Below, piece after piece: positions 49,798 through 58,629 of a DNA stretch of 61,296 bases. Source of the stretch: Eubacterium sp. CAG:180 (GTDB taxonomy: Bacteria > Bacillota > Clostridia > Oscillospirales > Acutalibacteraceae); contig HF993132.1 of assembly GCA_000432435.1 (NCBI GenBank), positions 34,122 to 95,417 on the forward strand. The letters run 5' to 3'. A model generated the notes under the pieces. That model searched no databases. It saw only the letters and a list, made by a program, of their open reading frames with translations, and was not told where the DNA came from. The translations under genes and the position numbers were made by a program. Each line of letters starts with the position of its first letter. Positions within the stretch are counted from its first letter, which is position 1.

Positions 49798-51170
49798 TGC
49801 CTAAGGAATACAGAACCGTTCAGGAGGTAGCAGGACCTCTTATGCTCGTAAAAGAGGTTGAGGGAGTCAAATATGACGAGCTCGGCGAAATCGAGCTTGA
49901 AAGCGGCGAGACAAGAAGGTGCCGTGTGCTTGAGGTCAACGGAACAGATGCTCTCGTTCAGCTGTTTGAGGCGTCCACCGGCATAAACCTTTCAAACAGC
50001 AAGGTGCGCTTCCTCGGCAGAATGATGGAGCTTGGAGTTTCCGAGGATATGCTCGGCAGAGTATTTGACGGACTCGGCAGGCCCATAGACGGCGGCCCCG
50101 AAATAATCCCCGAAAAAAGAATGAATGTAAACGGTATGCCTATGAATCCGGCGGCGAGAGCTTATCCGCAGGAATTTATACAGACGGGCGTTTCCGCGAT
50201 AGACGGACTTAACACCCTTGTAAGAGGTCAAAAGCTTCCCATCTTCTCGGCTTCGGGTCTTCCGCATGCACAGCTTGCCGCTCAGATAGCGAGGCAGGCA
50301 AAGGTACGCTCGGCCGATGAAAAATTCGCCGTTGTCTTTGCCGCCATGGGTATTACCTTTGAGGAGTCCGACTTCTTTATTCAGTCGTTTAAGGAAACGG
50401 GTGCCATAGACAGAACGGTTATGTTCTCGAATCTTGCGAACGACCCTGCAATCGAGCGTATAGCTACGCCCAAAATGGCACTTACAGCCGCGGAATACCT
50501 CGCATTTGACAAGGGTATGCACGTGCTTGTAATTTTAACCGATATAACGAACTATGCGGACGCGCTCCGCGAGGTTTCGGCAGCAAGAAAAGAGGTTCCG
50601 AGCCGCCGCGGTTATCCGGGCTATATGTACACCGACCTTGCGTCCATTTACGAGAGAGCCGGTCGTCAGCGCGGTAAAAACGGAAGTATCACCATGATAC
50701 CCATTCTTACCATGCCCGAGGACGACAAGACCCACCCGATTCCCGACCTTACGGGATATATCACAGAGGGTCAGATTATTTTGAGCCGTGACCTTTACCG
50801 CCGCGGAATTACGCCGCCTATCGATGTTTTACCGTCGCTTTCGAGGCTTAAGGATAAGGGCATAGGTGAGGGCAAAACGAGAAAAGACCACTCAAACACC
50901 ATGAACCAGCTCTTCTCCGCATATGCAAGAGGTAAAGACGCAAAGGAGCTTATGGTGGTTCTCGGCGAGGCTGCACTCACCGATATAGATAAGCTCTACG
51001 CAAAATTTGCCGATGAGTTTGAAAAGGAATATGTGTCTCAGGGCTACAATACAAACCGCTCCATAGAAGAAACGCTCGATATAGGCTGGAAGCTGCTCAG
51101 AATTCTTCCGAGAAGCGAGCTTAAACGTATCAGCGATGAGCTGCTTGACGAGTATTACGACAAAAAATAA
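49797..51170 (+). CDS. ntpB: V-type ATP synthase subunit B
   Basis: A 457-residue non-catalytic nucleotide-site subunit. It overlaps the subunit A stop by one base (TGATG). It lacks a P-loop as expected ('SASGLPHAQLAAQIARQAKV' instead, about 150-170) and carries 'ITNYADALREVSAARKEVPSRRGYPGY' region (about 248-275) with the arginine finger. Full family length. Confidence 0.97.
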   Translation: MPKEYRTVQEVAGPLMLVKEVEGVKYDELGEIELESGETRRCRVLEVNGTDALVQLFEASTGINLSNSKVRFLGRMMELGVSEDMLGRVFDGLGRPIDGGPEIIPEKRMNVNGMPMNPAARAYPQEFIQTGVSAIDGLNTLVRGQKLPIFSASGLPHAQLAAQIARQAKVRSADEKFAVVFAAMGITFEESDFFIQSFKETGAIDRTVMFSNLANDPAIERIATPKMALTAAEYLAFDKGMHVLVILTDITNYADALREVSAARKEVPSRRGYPGYMYTDLASIYERAGRQRGKNGSITMIPILTMPEDDKTHPIPDLTGYITEGQIILSRDLYRRGITPPIDVLPSLSRLKDKGIGEGKTRKDHSNTMNQLFSAYARGKDAKELMVVLGEAALTDIDKLYAKFADEFEKEYVSQGYNTNRSIEETLDIGWKLLRILPRSELKRISDELLDEYYDKK

Positions 51171-51206
51171 CCCGGTGCATTAACTTCTCGAAAGGAGGAA
51201 CCGTTT

Positions 51207-51893
51207 TTGGCAAGACTTAATGTGAATCCGACAAGAATGGAGCTCACTAATCTGAAGAGAAAGCTTACGACCGCAAGGCGCGGACATAAGCTTTTAAAAG
51301 ACAAGCAGGATGAGCTGATGCGCCGTTTCCTCGACCTTGTAAGAGAAAACAAGGAACTGCGCCGCAAGGTGGAGGAGGGCATAGAGGAGTCAAACAGGCA
51401 TATGGCTTTGGCGCGCTCGGTTATGAGCGATTCATCTCTTGATGTTGCTCTTATGATGCCGTCTCAGAAGATGAGCCTTGACGTCAGCGAAAAAAATGTG
51501 ATGAGCGTAATGCTTCCTGTTTTTGATACCAAGCTTAAAACCGCCGATGAAAACGATATATATTCGTACGGCTTTGCGTTTACATCGTCCGACCTTGATG
51601 CGGCGGTAAAATCGCTGTCGGATATAATGCCGTATATGCTGCGTCTTGCCGAGGTCGAAAAGTCGTGCCAGCTTATGTCCGCAGAAATAGAAAAGACAAG
51701 ACGCCGAGTAAATGCGCTTGAACACGTTATGATACCCCAGTATGAGGAAACCATAAAATACATTTCTATGAAGCTCGACGAAAATGAGCGAAGCTCTACA
51801 ATACGCCTTATGAAGGTTAAAAATATGATGCTTGAAGAGGCACGCCGCAAGGCGATCGAGCATGACCGCGAGGCGGCTCTCGAAATGAGCTGA
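51207..51893 (+). CDS. ntpD: V-type ATP synthase subunit D
   Basis: A 228-residue coiled-coil rotor subunit. TTG start with AAAGGAGG eight nt upstream gives (M)ARLNVNPTRMELTNLKRKL, the standard N-terminus. N- and C-terminal long helices pair to form the central shaft; 'RRVNALEHVMIPQYEETIKYI' (about 170-190) is the family's best-conserved stretch. Last gene of the operon. Confidence 0.95.
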   Translation: MARLNVNPTRMELTNLKRKLTTARRGHKLLKDKQDELMRRFLDLVRENKELRRKVEEGIEESNRHMALARSVMSDSSLDVALMMPSQKMSLDVSEKNVMSVMLPVFDTKLKTADENDIYSYGFAFTSSDLDAAVKSLSDIMPYMLRLAEVEKSCQLMSAEIEKTRRRVNALEHVMIPQYEETIKYISMKLDENERSSTIRLMKVKNMMLEEARRKAIEHDREAALEMS

Positions 51894-51923
51894 TTGCTTC
51901 ACTTGAAGCCTCGGACAAATAAT

Positions 51924-51960
51924 AAAGGGTTGTAAAAACATTTGTTTTTACAACCCTTTT
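51924..51960. terminator. Bidirectional terminator between V-ATPase and lipid kinase genes
   Basis: AAGGGTTGTAAAAAC/GTTTTTACAACCCTT, 15-bp stem with ATTT loop; A-rich before, T-rich after. Confidence 0.9.
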
Positions 51961-52010
51961 CAGTTGATGAAATGCGACTGATTTTATGCCGTTTCCGATT
52001 TAATATTATG

Positions 52011-52991
52011 TTATTTTGCCTCGACAGGCTCTTTTTCGTCCTCCGATTTTACAGCGGAGGAGTCATTCGGCAGCTCGACCCAGTCGCTTTTGTGCAGCAT
52101 TATGCGTACTGCGTTATGTATACACGAAGCGTCTATTTCGGTAAAAGCTCCGCCGTATTCGCCGTCAAGCGTAAACGGTGTCGGCTTGTCAAATATAAAT
52201 TTGACATTTTTACAATGTCTTATTGTGACAAGGCGGTTGTTCTTGACATTTTTACGCACCATTGAATTTGCAAGATATGCGATTTCTCCGGGGTTTTTGA
52301 ACATATCCACAAGTACCATTTCAAAAAGTCCGTCGTTAAACTCAACGCCCATATTGTGAAGAACCGGCATACCGCCGACCGAGTATGAATTTGAAAATGC
52401 GCCGTAAAAATAGTCGCCCTCAAAAACCTCGCCGTCGGCTATAACTTTGGCGTGAAAAGGCTTCATTTTGAAGAATTCGCCCACGGCCTGCAAATAGTAA
52501 GCGTTTTTGCCGAGAACGTTTTTGACCTTTTGGTTGGCCGAATACGATATTGCGGTAAAGTTGCCGAAGCCCGCGACATATATAAAGCTGTCTTTTCCGA
52601 ACACACCCATATCAACCGGCATTGGCGTACCGTTGATTATGGCATCTACGGCGTCGCTGACATCGGTGGGAATACCGAGCGATTTGGCAAAATCGTTTGT
52701 GGAGCCGAGCGGAATGAATCCGAGCGGAATATCCTTGCCGAGCTTCATAACTCCGGCAACGGTTTCCTTTAAGGTTCCGTCACCGCCGACGCAAACTATC
52801 AAGTCGAAGCCGGCGCCTCTTGTGAGCGTGATGTCATACGCATTTTTGTTTTTTTGCGTGCAGCAGGCTGTGACGCTGTATCCGGCCTCGTCAAAACGGT
52901 TTATCATTTTCATCATATACCGTTTTGCCATTTTTTTGCCGGAAACTGGATTTACAATAAGCAAAAGCTTTTTAGCTTTATCCTCTGCCAT
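52011..52991 (-). CDS. Diacylglycerol/lipid kinase family protein (YegS/DgkB-like)
   Basis: A 326-residue lipid kinase. N-terminal 'LLLIVNPVSGKKMAKRYM' (about 9-26), the nucleotide-binding 'VCVGGDGTLKETVAGVM' (about 65-81), and 'LGFIPLGSTNDFAKSLGIP' (about 91-109) are diagnostic. The C-terminal beta-sandwich ('GGMPVLHNMGVEFNDGLFEMVLV') is complete. It probably phosphorylates diacylglycerol to phosphatidate, feeding phospholipid recycling. Located 20 bp after glyS and likely co-transcribed with it. Confidence 0.93.
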   Translation of the reverse strand: MAEDKAKKLLLIVNPVSGKKMAKRYMMKMINRFDEAGYSVTACCTQKNKNAYDITLTRGAGFDLIVCVGGDGTLKETVAGVMKLGKDIPLGFIPLGSTNDFAKSLGIPTDVSDAVDAIINGTPMPVDMGVFGKDSFIYVAGFGNFTAISYSANQKVKNVLGKNAYYLQAVGEFFKMKPFHAKVIADGEVFEGDYFYGAFSNSYSVGGMPVLHNMGVEFNDGLFEMVLVDMFKNPGEIAYLANSMVRKNVKNNRLVTIRHCKNVKFIFDKPTPFTLDGEYGGAFTEIDASCIHNAVRIMLHKSDWVELPNDSSAVKSEDEKEPVEAK

Positions 52992-53011
52992 AATGGTTAC
53001 CCTTGCGAATG

Positions 53012-54394
53012 TTAAAATTCGAGTCTTTCTTCAATGTATTTTACAAGGCCTGAAACAGGTATTCTTGTCTGCTCCATAGTGTCTCTGTCACGAACTGTAA
53101 CGCAGCCGTCCTCTTTGCTGTCGAAGTCATAGGTTATTGAGAACGGAGTACCGATTTCATCCTGACGGCGATAGCGCTTGCCTATTGAGCCGGCGTCATC
53201 GTAATCGACTGAGAAGTGCTTTGAAAGCTCGGCATAAATGTTACCTGCTTCCTCCGAGAGCTTCTTTGAGAGCGGAAGTACCGCCGCTTTCATGGGCGCA
53301 AGAGCCGGATGAAGTCTTAAAACAATTCGCTTGTCGTTCTTTGCTTCGTCAATTACCTCTTCGTCGTAAGCGTCGCAAAGGAATGCGAGTGCAACTCTGT
53401 CCGCACCGAGTGACGGCTCTATGACGTAGGGGATATATTTTCTGTTTTCCTCCTGGTCAAAGTATGAGAGGTCCTTGCCCGAATGCTCCTGATGTCTTGT
53501 GAGGTCGTAGTCGGTTCTGTCGGCAATGCCCCAAAGCTCACCCCAGCCGAACGGGAAGAGATATTCGATGTCTGTGGTTGCCTTTGAGTAGAATGAAAGC
53601 TCTTCTTTTGCGTGGTCGCGCAGGCGAAGATTGTCGTCGTGAAGTCCGAGGTTGAGAAGCCAATTGTGGCAGTAGCTTCTCCAATAATCAAACCATTCGA
53701 GGTCGGTGTCGGGCTTGCAGAAGAATTCGCACTCCATCTGCTCAAATTCACGTATTCTGAATATGAAGTTGCCGGGAGTTATCTCGTTTCTGAAGGATTT
53801 ACCTACCTGGCAAACGCCGAAGGGAACCTTTTTTCTTGTGGTTCTCTGGATATTCTGGAAGTTTACGAATATACCCTGTGCCGTTTCGGGTCTCAAATAG
53901 ATTTGGCTCTTCGCGTCCTCTGTTACACCCTGGAACGTCTTAAACATAAGGTTAAACTGACGGATATCGGTAAAGTTCTTTGAGCCGCAGTTCGGGCAGG
54001 TTATGCCGTTGTCCTCGATGTATTTTTTCATCTCTTCGTTGGTCCAGCCGTCTGCCGACTGACCGCTGAAGTCCTCGATAAGCTTATCTGCTCTGTGTCT
54101 TGTTTTGCAGTCGCGGCAGTCCATAAGCGGGTCGGAGAAGCCGCCTACGTGGCCTGTTGCAACCCAAACCTCGGGGTTCATAAGTATGGCCGAGTCAAGT
54201 CCTACGTTGTGAGGATTTTCCTGAACAAACTTTTTCCACCAGGCTTTTTTTACGTTGTTTTTGAATTCAACGCCGAGCGGGCCGTAGTCCCAGGAGTTTG
54301 AAAGGCCGCCGTAAATTTCGCTGCCGGGATAGACAAAACCTCTGCTTTTGCAGAGAGCAACTATCTGATCCATGGTCTTTTCTGTGTTTTTCAT
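53012..54394 (-). CDS. glyS: Glycyl-tRNA synthetase (single-chain, dimeric type)
   Basis: A 460-residue class II synthetase of the alpha2 type, homologous to Thermus and eukaryotic GlyRS. N-terminal 'CKSRGFVYPGSEIYGGLSNSWDYGPLG' (about 14-40, in part), motif 2 'PFGVCQVGKSFRNEITPGNFIFRIREFEQME' (about 197-227, in part), and motif 3 'SLGADRVALAFL' (about 339-350) followed by the anticodon-binding domain with 'VLRLHPALAPMKAAVLPL'. A zinc motif appears as 'CRDC' and 'CPNCGS'. No T-box is seen in the leader. The distance from AAGGGTG to the start is long (about 12 nt). Confidence 0.96.
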   Translation of the reverse strand: MKNTEKTMDQIVALCKSRGFVYPGSEIYGGLSNSWDYGPLGVEFKNNVKKAWWKKFVQENPHNVGLDSAILMNPEVWVATGHVGGFSDPLMDCRDCKTRHRADKLIEDFSGQSADGWTNEEMKKYIEDNGITCPNCGSKNFTDIRQFNLMFKTFQGVTEDAKSQIYLRPETAQGIFVNFQNIQRTTRKKVPFGVCQVGKSFRNEITPGNFIFRIREFEQMECEFFCKPDTDLEWFDYWRSYCHNWLLNLGLHDDNLRLRDHAKEELSFYSKATTDIEYLFPFGWGELWGIADRTDYDLTRHQEHSGKDLSYFDQEENRKYIPYVIEPSLGADRVALAFLCDAYDEEVIDEAKNDKRIVLRLHPALAPMKAAVLPLSKKLSEEAGNIYAELSKHFSVDYDDAGSIGKRYRRQDEIGTPFSITYDFDSKEDGCVTVRDRDTMEQTRIPVSGLVKYIEERLEF

Positions 54395-54457
54395 ATTGGT
54401 TAATCACCCTTTATAAGTATTTAGCGCACCGGCTGTGCGCGAAAATATCAATATATA

Positions 54458-54486
54458 ATTTTATAGTATTCTTAACCGAATGTCAA
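54458..54486 (-). promoter_or_regulatory. Promoter for glyS
   Basis: On the minus strand TTGACA (54486-54481) and TAAAAT (54463-54458), 17-bp spacing. A 6-bp hairpin GCGCAC/GTGCGC (54424-54440) follows in the leader. Confidence 0.65.
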
Positions 54487-54752
54487 CCGACAAGAACAGG
54501 CATAACAGATGATTTATTCGATTTGCCGCGCAAATGACGGTAACACAATACTTTTTTGTTTTAATGCCGAAAAATCCCATACTATTATATATATAATATA
54601 CGGCGTCGGTGTAACGGAACTTTTTTCTCGGAAAAAGCTTTACATATTTGCCGATATGGAGCTAAAAACACTATATGTTGTGTAGTGCGAACACGCGGAA
54701 CGGATGACAAAAAAATTTCAGCTTTTTTAATGAACTTTTTTGAAAAAAGTTG

Positions 54753-54781
54753 TTGCATTTGCCGGTCTTTTGTGTTAAACT
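54753..54781 (+). promoter_or_regulatory. Promoter of the S10 ribosomal operon
   Basis: TTGCAT (54753-54758) and TAAACT (54776-54781), 17-bp spacing, about 300 bp before rpsJ. Confidence 0.6.
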
Positions 54782-54787
54782 ACTTTA

Positions 54788-55085
54788 GCACGCGTGGAAA
54801 GGGCGTATTATGCCTTTTTATACGCAGCTTGATATGCGATGATGCGGTAGGTGGCTGCACTTTGATGCAGGGAATTACCGCGGAGTATGTCCGATTTTAA
54901 AACCGGGCGAACTAATAAGCTTCTTTTTCCGGCCGAGAACCCAACCTCTGCCGTGAAATAAGGATGCTGTGTGCTTTTTTGTGCCGTCCGGAAAACATTG
55001 GTTTTTCGGATTTTAAAAAGAGAATGGTGGAAACACCCGGCAGGGTTGCAAAAAAGCTTGCCCTAAATATCAAGGAGGCAAAAAA
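54788..55085 (+). promoter_or_regulatory. Structured leader of the S10 operon
   Basis: About 300 nt with no supported gene. GCGTAT/ATACGC forms a first hairpin (about 54808-54826). GCGGTA (54844-54849) and TACCGC (54876-54881) enclose a five-by-five internal loop and CTGCA/TGCAG (54855-54859, 54866-54870). CCGGAAAA/TTTTTCGG near 55000 forms another. The length and structure suggest post-transcriptional control of the operon, for example by a ribosomal protein. I cannot match it to a known leader family. Confidence 0.5.
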
Positions 55086-55403
55086 ATGGCTACCGCAAAA
55101 GGAAAGAAAATCAGAATCAGGCTCAAGGGCTACGATCATGACCTTGTTGACAAGGCTTCGGAAAAGATCGTTGAGACCGCAAAGCGCACAGGTGCTCAGG
55201 TTTCCGGTCCCGTTCCGCTTCCCACAGACAAGGAAGTAGTTACAATCCTCCGCGCTGTTCATAAGTATAAGGACAGCCGTGAGCAGTTTGAGCAGAGAAC
55301 ACACAAAAGGCTTATCGACATACTCAGACCTTCAAACAAAACCGTTGAAGCTCTGACGAGTCTCGAGCTTCCCGCAGGCGTAGACATCGAAATCAAACTC
55401 TGA
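55086..55403 (+). CDS. rpsJ: Ribosomal protein S10
   Basis: A 105-residue 30S protein, also NusE in antitermination. 'IRIRLKGYDHDLVDKASEKIVETAKRTGAQVSGPVPLPTDK' is unmistakable (in part), as is 'THKRLIDILRPSNKTVEAL'. First gene of the S10 operon; SD AAGGAGG 6 bp upstream. Confidence 0.98.
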   Translation: MATAKGKKIRIRLKGYDHDLVDKASEKIVETAKRTGAQVSGPVPLPTDKEVVTILRAVHKYKDSREQFEQRTHKRLIDILRPSNKTVEALTSLELPAGVDIEIKL

Positions 55404-55469
55404 TTTTGATTTTGCGCTTACAGGTCAAGTCGGCGAAAGCCGACCAATAACCAAAGGAGGAAAATAAAA

Positions 55470-56105
55470 ATGCAAAAAGGTCTTATTGGTAAGAAGATCG
55501 GTATGACACAGATCTTCGACGATAACGGAAACGTTATCCCGGTAACAGTAGTTGAGGCCGGTCCCTGCACAGTAGTGCAGAAGAAAACCGTTGAAAACGA
55601 CGGTTACGAAGCCGTTCAGGTAGGCTTCGGCGAGGTTAAAATCAGCCGTGTGAACAAGCCGCAGGCAGGTCACTTCAAGAAGGCTGACGTAGCACCGAAG
55701 AAGGTGCTCAAGGAGTTCAGACTCGCTGATACAAGCGCTCTGAACGTCGGCGACATCCTCAAGGCTGACGTATTCGCAGTCGGCGACAGAGTTGACGTTG
55801 TCGGCACAAGCAAAGGTAAGGGCACCGCTGGTGCCATCAAGAGATGGAACTTCTCACGCCTTAAAGAAACTCACGGTTCGGGTCCTGTTGCAAGACATGC
55901 CGGTTCACTCGGTGCTTGCTCCGATCCTTCAAGAGTATTCAAGGGCAAGAAGCTTGCCGGTCATCTCGGCGCGGAGAGAGTTACGGTTCAGAATCTTGAC
56001 ATCGTAAAGGTCGACGCAGAAAACAATCTTATAGCTGTCAAGGGCGCAATTCCCGGCCCGAAGGGCGGAATCGTCGTTCTCGCAGATACAGTTAAGAGTA
56101 AGTAA
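55470..56105 (+). CDS. rplC: Ribosomal protein L3
   Basis: A 211-residue 50S protein that helps shape the peptidyl-transferase centre. N-terminal 'GLIGKKIGMTQIFDDNGNVIPVTVV' and the conserved basic loop 'KRWNFSRLKETHGSGPVARHAGSLG' (about 125-150) are present. Full length, second gene of the operon. Confidence 0.98.
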   Translation: MQKGLIGKKIGMTQIFDDNGNVIPVTVVEAGPCTVVQKKTVENDGYEAVQVGFGEVKISRVNKPQAGHFKKADVAPKKVLKEFRLADTSALNVGDILKADVFAVGDRVDVVGTSKGKGTAGAIKRWNFSRLKETHGSGPVARHAGSLGACSDPSRVFKGKKLAGHLGAERVTVQNLDIVKVDAENNLIAVKGAIPGPKGGIVVLADTVKSK

Positions 56106-56122
56106 GAAAGGAGTGTTGAATA

Positions 56123-56746
56123 ATGGCTAAATTAGCAGTACTTGATAAAACAGGCAAGAAAGTATCGGATATCGAGCTTAAAGACGAAATATTCGCTATC
56201 GAGCCCAACAAATCGGCTATGCATCTCGTAGTCGTCAATTATCTCGCAAATCAGCGTCAGGGCACTCAGTCAACACTTACTCGTTCTGAGGTCTCCGGCG
56301 GCGGCAAAAAGCCCTGGAAGCAGAAGGGCACCGGCCGCGCAAGACAGGGCTCAACGAGAGCTCCGCAGTGGACTCACGGCGGTATCGCACTCGGCCCGAA
56401 GCCGCGTGATTACGGCTTTGATGTAAATAAGAAGGTAAGAAGACTCGCTATGAAGTCTGCGCTTTCTTCAAAGGTAGCTGCCGACGAGATGATCGTTGTT
56501 GACGATTTCTCAATGGACGCTATCAAAACAAAAGAGATGGCTAATATCCTCTCGGCCGTAAAGGCAGGCAAAAAGACTCTTATCGTTCTCCCCGAAAAGA
56601 ACGATGTTCTTTACAAGAGCGCCCGCAACATTGAGGGCACCAACGTTTCTCTTGTGAACACACTCAATGTATACGATATCCTCAACTGCAACACCATCGT
56701 TGTTCTTAAGGATGCCGTTGCTAAGATAGAGGAGGTTTACGCATAA
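56123..56746 (+). CDS. rplD: Ribosomal protein L4
   Basis: A 207-residue 50S protein whose loop lines the exit tunnel. 'QKGTGRARQGSTRAPQWTHGG' (about 67-88) is the tunnel loop. In gamma-proteobacteria L4 represses its own operon through the S10 leader; whether it does so here is unknown. Stop overlaps the L23 start (ATGA). Confidence 0.98.
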   Translation: MAKLAVLDKTGKKVSDIELKDEIFAIEPNKSAMHLVVVNYLANQRQGTQSTLTRSEVSGGGKKPWKQKGTGRARQGSTRAPQWTHGGIALGPKPRDYGFDVNKKVRRLAMKSALSSKVAADEMIVVDDFSMDAIKTKEMANILSAVKAGKKTLIVLPEKNDVLYKSARNIEGTNVSLVNTLNVYDILNCNTIVVLKDAVAKIEEVYA

Positions 56747-57039
56747 TGAAGCTTGCACAAGACATAATCCTCCGTCCGGTAATAACAGAGGAAACAATGA
56801 CCGGTATCGCTGAAAAGAAATATGCTTTCCGTGTTGCCAAAACAGCAACCAAGCCCGAGATCAGAGAGGCTGTTGAAAAGCTCTTCGACGTAAAGGTTAA
56901 GGACGTCAACACCATGAACGTCAGAGGTCAGAAGAGAAGATACGGCAATAACGAAGGTTATACTTCTTCTTGGAAGAAAGCAATCGTTACACTTACCGAG
57001 GATTCAAAGACAATTGAGTTCTTCGATAATATGATGTAA
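56746..57039 (+). CDS. rplW: Ribosomal protein L23
   Basis: A 97-residue 50S protein at the tunnel exit, docking site for trigger factor and SRP. 'ILRPVITEETMTGIAEKKYAFRV' and 'FDVKVKDVNTMNVRGQKRR' are typical. Overlaps rplD by one base. Confidence 0.97.
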   Translation: MKLAQDIILRPVITEETMTGIAEKKYAFRVAKTATKPEIREAVEKLFDVKVKDVNTMNVRGQKRRYGNNEGYTSSWKKAIVTLTEDSKTIEFFDNMM

Positions 57040-57130
57040 TTTTACCGGCAGTAATTAAATTTGATTTATCCATCCGGCAATGTATGGAGTCCGACATACT
57101 CCGCTAAGCCGGATCAAGGAGAGTGAAAAA

Positions 57131-57961
57131 ATGTCTATAAAAGTCTATAAGCCGACAATTAACTCAAGAAGAAATATGTCGGTAACAGATTATTCCGAGC
57201 TTTCAAAGGTAGCTCCCGAGAGAAGCCTCTTAGAGCCTCTTTCAAAGAACGCCGGCAGAAACAGCTACGGAAGAATCACAGTCCGTCATCGCGGCGGCGG
57301 AAACCGCAGAAAGTACCGCGTGATCGACTTTAAGAGAGATAAGGCAGGCGAGGCAACAGTCCTCACACTTGAGTACGATCCCAACCGTTCGTCTCATATC
57401 GCTCTTATCCAGTATGCCGACGGCGAGAAGAGATACATCCTCGCTCCGGTAGGCCTCAAGGTAGGCGACAAGGTTGAGGCAGGCGCAGACGCCGACATCA
57501 AAACCGGCAACGCACTTCCTCTTACAAATATCCCGACCGGTACCGTAGTTCACAACGTTGAGCTTTATCCCGGACGCGGCGGCCAGCTCGCACGTTCGGC
57601 AGGTAACTCCGCTCAGCTTATGGCTAAAGAGGGCGTATATGCGCTCCTTCGTTTACCCTCGGGCGAGCTCAGAAATGTTCCCGCAACCTGCATGGCAACA
57701 GTAGGCACAGTCGGCAACACCGACCACGAAAATGTCAAGCTCGGTAAGGCAGGACGTACCCGTCACCTCGGTATCCGCCCGACAGTCCGCGGTTCTGTAA
57801 TGAACCCGAACGACCACCCGCACGGCGGTGGTGAAGGTAAGGCTCCGGTAGGACGTCCCGGTCCCTGCACACCGTGGGGCAAGCCCGCTCTCGGTTATAA
57901 GACCAGAGCTAAGAAGAACCGTTCGGATAAGCTTATAGTTAAGCGCCGTAACAGCAAGTAA
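57131..57961 (+). CDS. rplB: Ribosomal protein L2
   Basis: A 276-residue 50S protein important for subunit joining and peptidyl transfer. The start ATG 57131 follows AAGGAGAG; an upstream in-frame ATG (57080) adds unrelated residues. 'GRNSYGRITVRHRGGGNRRKYR' (about 38-60) and 'MNPNDHPHGGGEGKAPVGRPGP' (about 220-242) are diagnostic; the His in 'DHPHGGG' is the conserved one. Confidence 0.98.
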   Translation: MSIKVYKPTINSRRNMSVTDYSELSKVAPERSLLEPLSKNAGRNSYGRITVRHRGGGNRRKYRVIDFKRDKAGEATVLTLEYDPNRSSHIALIQYADGEKRYILAPVGLKVGDKVEAGADADIKTGNALPLTNIPTGTVVHNVELYPGRGGQLARSAGNSAQLMAKEGVYALLRLPSGELRNVPATCMATVGTVGNTDHENVKLGKAGRTRHLGIRPTVRGSVMNPNDHPHGGGEGKAPVGRPGPCTPWGKPALGYKTRAKKNRSDKLIVKRRNSK

Positions 57962-57980
57962 GTCGAAAGGAGTGTAGATT

Positions 57981-58253
57981 ATGAGCAGAAGTACTAAAAA
58001 AGGCCCTTACGTTGCACCGAAACTGCTTCGCAAGGTTGAAGAAATGAACAAGAACGGCGAAAAGATCGTTCTCAAAACATGGAGCCGCAGCTCGACTATA
58101 TTCCCGGACTTCGTCGGACACACGTTTGCAGTTCACGACGGCCGCAAGCACGTTCCGGTTTATGTTACAGAGGATATGGTTGGTCACAAGCTTGGTGAAT
58201 TTGCTCCGACAAGAACCTTCAGAGGTCACAGCGGATCAAAGACAACAAACTAA
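57981..58253 (+). CDS. rpsS: Ribosomal protein S19
   Basis: A 90-residue 30S head protein. 'RSTKKGPYVAPKLLRKVEEMN' and 'GHKLGEFAPTRTFRGHSG' (about 67-85) identify it. SD AAAGGAG upstream. Confidence 0.98.
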   Translation: MSRSTKKGPYVAPKLLRKVEEMNKNGEKIVLKTWSRSSTIFPDFVGHTFAVHDGRKHVPVYVTEDMVGHKLGEFAPTRTFRGHSGSKTTN

Positions 58254-58277
58254 TCAGCGAAAGGAGTGTATTAACTA

Positions 58278-58610
58278 ATGGAAGCAACTGCTAAGGCAAC
58301 TCACGTACGCATCGCTCCCCGTAAGGTGCAGATCGTACTTGATCTTATCAGAAATAAGCCTTGCGACGAAGCATTAGCTATTCTCAAGTACACACCGAAG
58401 GCTGCGTGTGAACCGCTTGAAAAGCTTTTGAAGTCTGCAATGGCTAATGCAGAAAACAAAGATATGGATACCTCATCGCTCTTCGTTTCGGAGTGCAAGG
58501 TAGACCAGGGTCCGACTCTTAAACGTATTCGTCCGAGAGCACAGGGCCGCGCATACAGAATAAACAAGAAAACCTCGCATATAACCCTTGTGGTTAAAGA
58601 AGCAGAGTAA
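58278..58610 (+). CDS. rplV: Ribosomal protein L22
   Basis: A 110-residue tunnel-lining 50S protein. 'VRIAPRKVQIVLDLIRNK' (about 10-27) and 'GPTLKRIRPRAQGRAYRINK' (about 78-97) are the conserved ends of the hairpin. Confidence 0.98.
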   Translation: MEATAKATHVRIAPRKVQIVLDLIRNKPCDEALAILKYTPKAACEPLEKLLKSAMANAENKDMDTSSLFVSECKVDQGPTLKRIRPRAQGRAYRINKKTSHITLVVKEAE

Positions 58611-58629
58611 GTAAGGAGGAGGTAATAAA

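Noticed and set aside
54395..54600. T-box riboswitch before glyS
   Set aside because: No TGGNACCGCG-type antiterminator sequence or terminator pair is found on the minus strand; the leader is only about 60 nt.
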